From Holosporales bacterium (GTDB lineage Bacteria > Pseudomonadota > Alphaproteobacteria > Paracaedibacterales > UBA11393): a stretch of DNA of 24,450 nucleotides. The stretch covers positions 3,538 through 27,987 of the forward strand of contig DPKF01000163.1 in assembly GCA_003542655.1 (NCBI GenBank), written 5' to 3'. Below, in pieces: positions 21,425 to 24,450 of the stretch. Both the position numbers and the translations under genes were made by a program. Positions within the stretch are counted from its first letter, which is position 1. Every line of letters starts with the position of its first letter. The notes beneath the pieces are model-generated. The model had not been told where the DNA came from. It was given only the letters and a program-made list of their open reading frames with translations, and searched no databases.

Positions 21425-22609
21425 ATGAAGCGAAAAAATATAATCTTTTTCTTTATTGCAACTGCGATGATTGTTAATTGCAATGCTGCAGGTTCACTTG
21501 ATGTTCTAGTAGCGGGTGTTGAGGTAAGGCTCCGTATGTATGATGAGCTCGTGGCACAGAATGACGCTTTGGTTTGTTGTCTTGAGCAATCTCAAAATAT
21601 GCCAAGGCCAGAAACAACTTGGATTGTTGGCACTGGTCAAGAAGCTAATCCTTTTGCATGTCCTCCTATAGAACCTCTTTTCGACAGGCGAATTGAGGAG
21701 GCGGTTGCAGGTTTAAGAACTCAGCTTGAAGAACAGGCTGCGTCTTTTGAAGTAGAACGTCAACGTATGACAGCGCAGCATGAGCGTGCAATGGCCTCTT
21801 TAAGATCTGAATTACAAAGGGCTTCGGCTGCTGAAAAACAACGATTACAAGATGTACTTACTGAGCGTAATGCGGTGCTAGTTCAACGTGATCAAGCTCT
21901 TCGTGATGCTCAAACGCGTGCCGATGGATTGAATACTGAGGTGCGTCGTTTGCAGGTGCAAGCTGCTCTTGTACCTGATCTGCGAAGACAAGTAAATGGT
22001 ATTTCTGTTGTGAATGCTGAGGTTTTGCGTTTGCAAGAAGTTCTCGCTGAGCGTAATGCGGAGATAGAGCGTATGGCGACGCAGTATGCACGTGCTTTTC
22101 AAGCAACTCAAACGCGTGCCGAGGAATTGCAAAGAACTTCGGCTGCTGAAAATCAACGATTACAAGATGTACTTACTGACCGTGATGCGGCGATAGAGCG
22201 TTTGACAGCGCAGCATGCGCGTGCTCTTCAAGCAGCTCAAACGCGTGCCGAGGAATTGCATGTAGAGATGACTCGTTTGCAACACGATCTTGCTGCCCGT
22301 GATGCGAGGATAGAGCGTTTGCAAGCACAAGCTGATATTGTTCCTGATCTGCAAAGACAAGTACAAATCATTCCTGGTTTGCATACGCAAATTCGTCAAT
22401 TACAAGAAGATCTTCAAGTTGCTCAGCATGTTCGCCCGGTCGTGCGTGTGGTTCCGCCAGCAGCGGTTATACCACCACTTGGGCAACAACCTGCTCCAAT
22501 ACGTGTGGTTCCGCCAGTAGCAGTAGTAGGTCGACAGCCACATGCAGCACAACCTGCTGCTGCTCCACAAGGTGTGGTTCCAAATACTAAAAAACATTTT
22601 AATTACTAA
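21425..22609 (+). CDS. Exported coiled-coil repeat protein with proline-rich tail, 394 residues
   Basis: Family not recognised. Residues 1-22 are a typical signal peptide (KRKNIIFFFIATAMIVNCNAA) followed by a short helical part with a CC pair near 51. Residues about 85-335 are continuous coiled coil with repeated units: IERMATQYARAFQATQTRAEEL recurs 43 residues later as IERLTAQHARALQAAQTRAEEL, and AAEKQRLQDVLTERNA recurs 105 residues later. Residues about 338-385 are rich in proline and valine with RVVPPAAV and RVVPPVAV, ending in a short basic tail (TKKHFNY). GC content and alanine/arginine codon use look higher than in neighbours. It ends 17 bp before the beta-barrel gene, so both are probably one transcript. 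A rod-like periplasmic or surface structure is plausible. Confidence 0.78.
   Translation: MKRKNIIFFFIATAMIVNCNAAGSLDVLVAGVEVRLRMYDELVAQNDALVCCLEQSQNMPRPETTWIVGTGQEANPFACPPIEPLFDRRIEEAVAGLRTQLEEQAASFEVERQRMTAQHERAMASLRSELQRASAAEKQRLQDVLTERNAVLVQRDQALRDAQTRADGLNTEVRRLQVQAALVPDLRRQVNGISVVNAEVLRLQEVLAERNAEIERMATQYARAFQATQTRAEELQRTSAAENQRLQDVLTDRDAAIERLTAQHARALQAAQTRAEELHVEMTRLQHDLAARDARIERLQAQADIVPDLQRQVQIIPGLHTQIRQLQEDLQVAQHVRPVVRVVPPAAVIPPLGQQPAPIRVVPPVAVVGRQPHAAQPAAAPQGVVPNTKKHFNY
21822..22259 (+). repeat. Near-identical direct repeats inside the coiled-coil gene
   Basis: The 54-bp stretch from 21822 recurs from 22137 with 3 mismatches, an in-frame offset of 315 bp. A further repeat, CTCAAACGCGTGCCGAGG plus following bases, occurs at 22107 and 22236, offset 129 bp (43 codons). 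Both offsets are multiples of three. Such DNA identity allows recombination that changes rod length without breaking the frame. Confidence 0.75.
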
Positions 22610-22626
22610 AGAATAGGATAATTTGT

Positions 22627-23343
22627 ATGAAAAAACTACTTACTTTCCTGCTGATATCAGTCAGTTCTGTTTCAGCAAAAATATATGTGGGTGCGCAGAG
22701 TGGGTACTCCTTTATGAATGCAAATTTAAAGGCTGAAGGTACTGATTATGACTTTGTTGCGCGCAAGCAGTATTTATTTACTAAAAAGTTTCCATTACAC
22801 ACTTTAAATTTTGGATTTTTAGGTGGCTATGAATTCGATAATTTTAAAGTTGTGATTCCTTTGCTTGAGGTAGATTACGCATTTTCTGGTAAAAGTAAAG
22901 AACTGACGGCTGTGGATTATACTGAAGGCAATAATTTTTTGAATGAAGAAAATTTGAAGGTAAAACAAAATTACTCTTTGGGAACGATGCCGGGTGTTAA
23001 TATAAAAATTTCTGATAATTTTTCAGCTTTAATTGGTTTGCGGTTTTCGATGACGAATTATACAATTACGGCCTCTCATCAAGTAGATGGCATGATCAGA
23101 GCATTAAACTATAAGTCTAAAAAAGATTTTGTTTTTGGTGTAGAGCCCACACTTGGTGGTTCTTATCGATTTACTGACAATGTGGCGATGCGGTTGACAG
23201 CGGGATATACTATTGCAAAGAAGGTTACTTTTATTCCAAATTATTTAAATTCTCAAGGATCTCGGGATGCTGGTGTGAGTGGTGCTGTCTCAATTCGTCC
23301 GCGCGGTTTTAATTTGCGTGCAGCGATTATTTTTGGTTTCTAG
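22627..23343 (+). CDS. Outer-membrane beta-barrel protein (small porin/opacity-like)
   Basis: A 238-residue protein. The signal peptide is MKKLLTFLLISVSSVSA, with mature sequence beginning KIYVGAQSGYSF. The rest alternates hydrophobic and polar residues in short strands, with glycine and aromatic pairs typical of eight-to-ten stranded barrels (LGGYEFDNFKVVIPLLEVDYAFSG; VFGVEPTLGGSYRF; VAMRLTAGYTIAKKV). The last strand LRAAIIFGF ends in phenylalanine, the BAM-recognised C-terminal signature. It resembles Rickettsiales/Holosporales surface antigens in layout, though no specific family can be named. AGGA stands 9 nt before the ATG, and the gene is in the same transcript as the preceding coiled-coil gene. 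Confidence 0.82.
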   Translation: MKKLLTFLLISVSSVSAKIYVGAQSGYSFMNANLKAEGTDYDFVARKQYLFTKKFPLHTLNFGFLGGYEFDNFKVVIPLLEVDYAFSGKSKELTAVDYTEGNNFLNEENLKVKQNYSLGTMPGVNIKISDNFSALIGLRFSMTNYTITASHQVDGMIRALNYKSKKDFVFGVEPTLGGSYRFTDNVAMRLTAGYTIAKKVTFIPNYLNSQGSRDAGVSGAVSIRPRGFNLRAAIIFGF

Positions 23344-23374
23344 ATAGGTCACTTTAAATATATTTGATTATATC

Positions 23375-23399
23375 GCCCGCCTTTATGGTGGGCTTTTTT
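23375..23399 (+). terminator. Intrinsic terminator after the beta-barrel gene
   Basis: Stem GCCCGCC / GGTGGGC (one G-U) with loop TTTAT, followed by six T. It lies 31 bp after the stop at 23343 and separates the exported-protein block from the rRNA promoter region. Confidence 0.85.
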
Positions 23400-23497
23400 A
23401 TAAGCTCTGGCTAGTTCTATTAATTTCAGCTAAAAAGCATACTAAAATTAGGTAAAATTAAAATAACAAAAAAAATCAATTTTTTTTAAAAAAAAGG

Positions 23498-23526
23498 TTG
23501 ACGGGAGTGGTAAGTGGCGCTATATT
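23498..23526 (+). promoter_or_regulatory. Strong sigma70 promoter of the 16S rRNA gene
   Basis: -35 TTGACG (23498-23503), exact 17-bp spacer, -10 TATATT (23521-23526). Upstream, 23440-23495 is an almost pure A/T tract that can act as an UP element. A GC-rich stretch follows the -10 region, usual for growth-rate-controlled rRNA promoters. Confidence 0.75.
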
Positions 23527-23879
23527 AACAACAGACAGCGATGAGCGCAGTGGACGGGTTCGAAAGACAGGTTCAAGAGCGTTGGAAGTCTAAGGGGTTC
23601 GGGGATTAGGGTTTTTATACTCTGTTGTTTCCTGAATTTTTTTAACTGTGCTGCATAGATCTTTTTATAAGTTTAAGACCTTATTAAATTGGGTTTTGTT
23701 TTTGGTTTGGGTGACTAAGCTAGATATGAATCTTTAAGATAATAAATAATACAATACAAGTTTTTATACTTTGTCAGTTTTTTAGTCTTTATTTTTTTAG
23801 TCGAAAATAAAGCATTTGAGTAGAATAATAGGTAGCGTTGAAAAAAAACGTGTTATGGTTTTCGAATCATAGCTAAATT
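23527..23879 (+). other. rRNA leader region without a coding gene
   Basis: About 350 nt between the promoter and 16S. The first ~80 nt are purine-rich and GC-richer; the remainder is AT-rich with many T-runs. No tRNA or open gene was seen. It should hold antitermination (boxA-like) and RNase III sites, but I cannot place them with confidence. Confidence 0.5.

Positions 23880-24450
<571 letters not shown>

Noticed and set aside
21822..22260. Possible CRISPR-like repeats
   Set aside because: The repeats are inside an open reading frame with offsets in multiples of three, degenerate and without uniform spacers, so they are coiled-coil coding repeats.
21858..22399. Long open frames on the minus strand across the coiled-coil gene
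   Set aside because: They are antisense shadows caused by the repetitive, stop-poor coding strand. They have no ribosome sites or recognisable domains.

Overview
This AT-rich window most likely comes from an alphaproteobacterium. The partial 16S rRNA at the right end is clearly bacterial and alphaproteobacterial in style. The neighbourhood hemJ-rho, a CarD-type regulator, a 7Fe ferredoxin and the fused LplT/acyltransferase/acyl-ACP synthetase protein also fit that class. Low GC, gene remnants and a run of exported coiled-coil proteins suggest a host-associated member, perhaps of the Holosporales/Paracaedibacter type. That lineage guess is inference.

Region 1 (1-2700, minus strand) is a worn accessory segment. 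It holds a partial gene at the edge, a chimera joining a decayed IS3-type transposase tail to the first codons of a PhzF-like gene, an alaX gene coupled to an OmpR-type winged-helix gene, a broken GIY-YIG nuclease gene, two GC-rich hairpins and tRNA-Ser(CGA). The alaX operon has a striking promoter: three TATCCT boxes exactly 11 bp apart run into the -35 position of a TATAAT promoter, the layout used by OmpR/PhoB-family activators.

Region 2 (2690-5825) has a tlpA-like thioredoxin gene and a cytochrome b561 gene, then csrA divergent from a small flagellar operon flgB-flgC-fliE, then a small unknown membrane protein.

Region 3 (5930-18821) is core housekeeping. On plus are mutS, hemJ, rho, plsY and fabG, closely packed, facing era, carD and fdxA on minus. 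A large three-domain lysophospholipid transporter/acyltransferase/acyl-ACP synthetase follows on plus, facing dnaB on minus. plsY, fabG and the fusion protein all serve phospholipid and fatty-acid metabolism.

Region 4 (18822-23400) is the least ordinary part. Behind a good sigma70-type promoter and a pair of overlapping perfect palindromes lie five plus-strand genes. All five products start with a likely signal peptide: two unknown helical proteins, two coiled-coil proteins (one with near-identical internal DNA repeats and a proline-rich tail) and an outer-membrane beta-barrel. I recognise no family for the first four. A clear intrinsic terminator closes the block. This is the best candidate for an undescribed envelope or host-interaction system.

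Region 5 (23400-24450) holds a consensus-like rRNA promoter, a leader of about 350 nt and the first ~570 nt of 16S rRNA. No CRISPR array, prophage or intact insertion sequence was seen.
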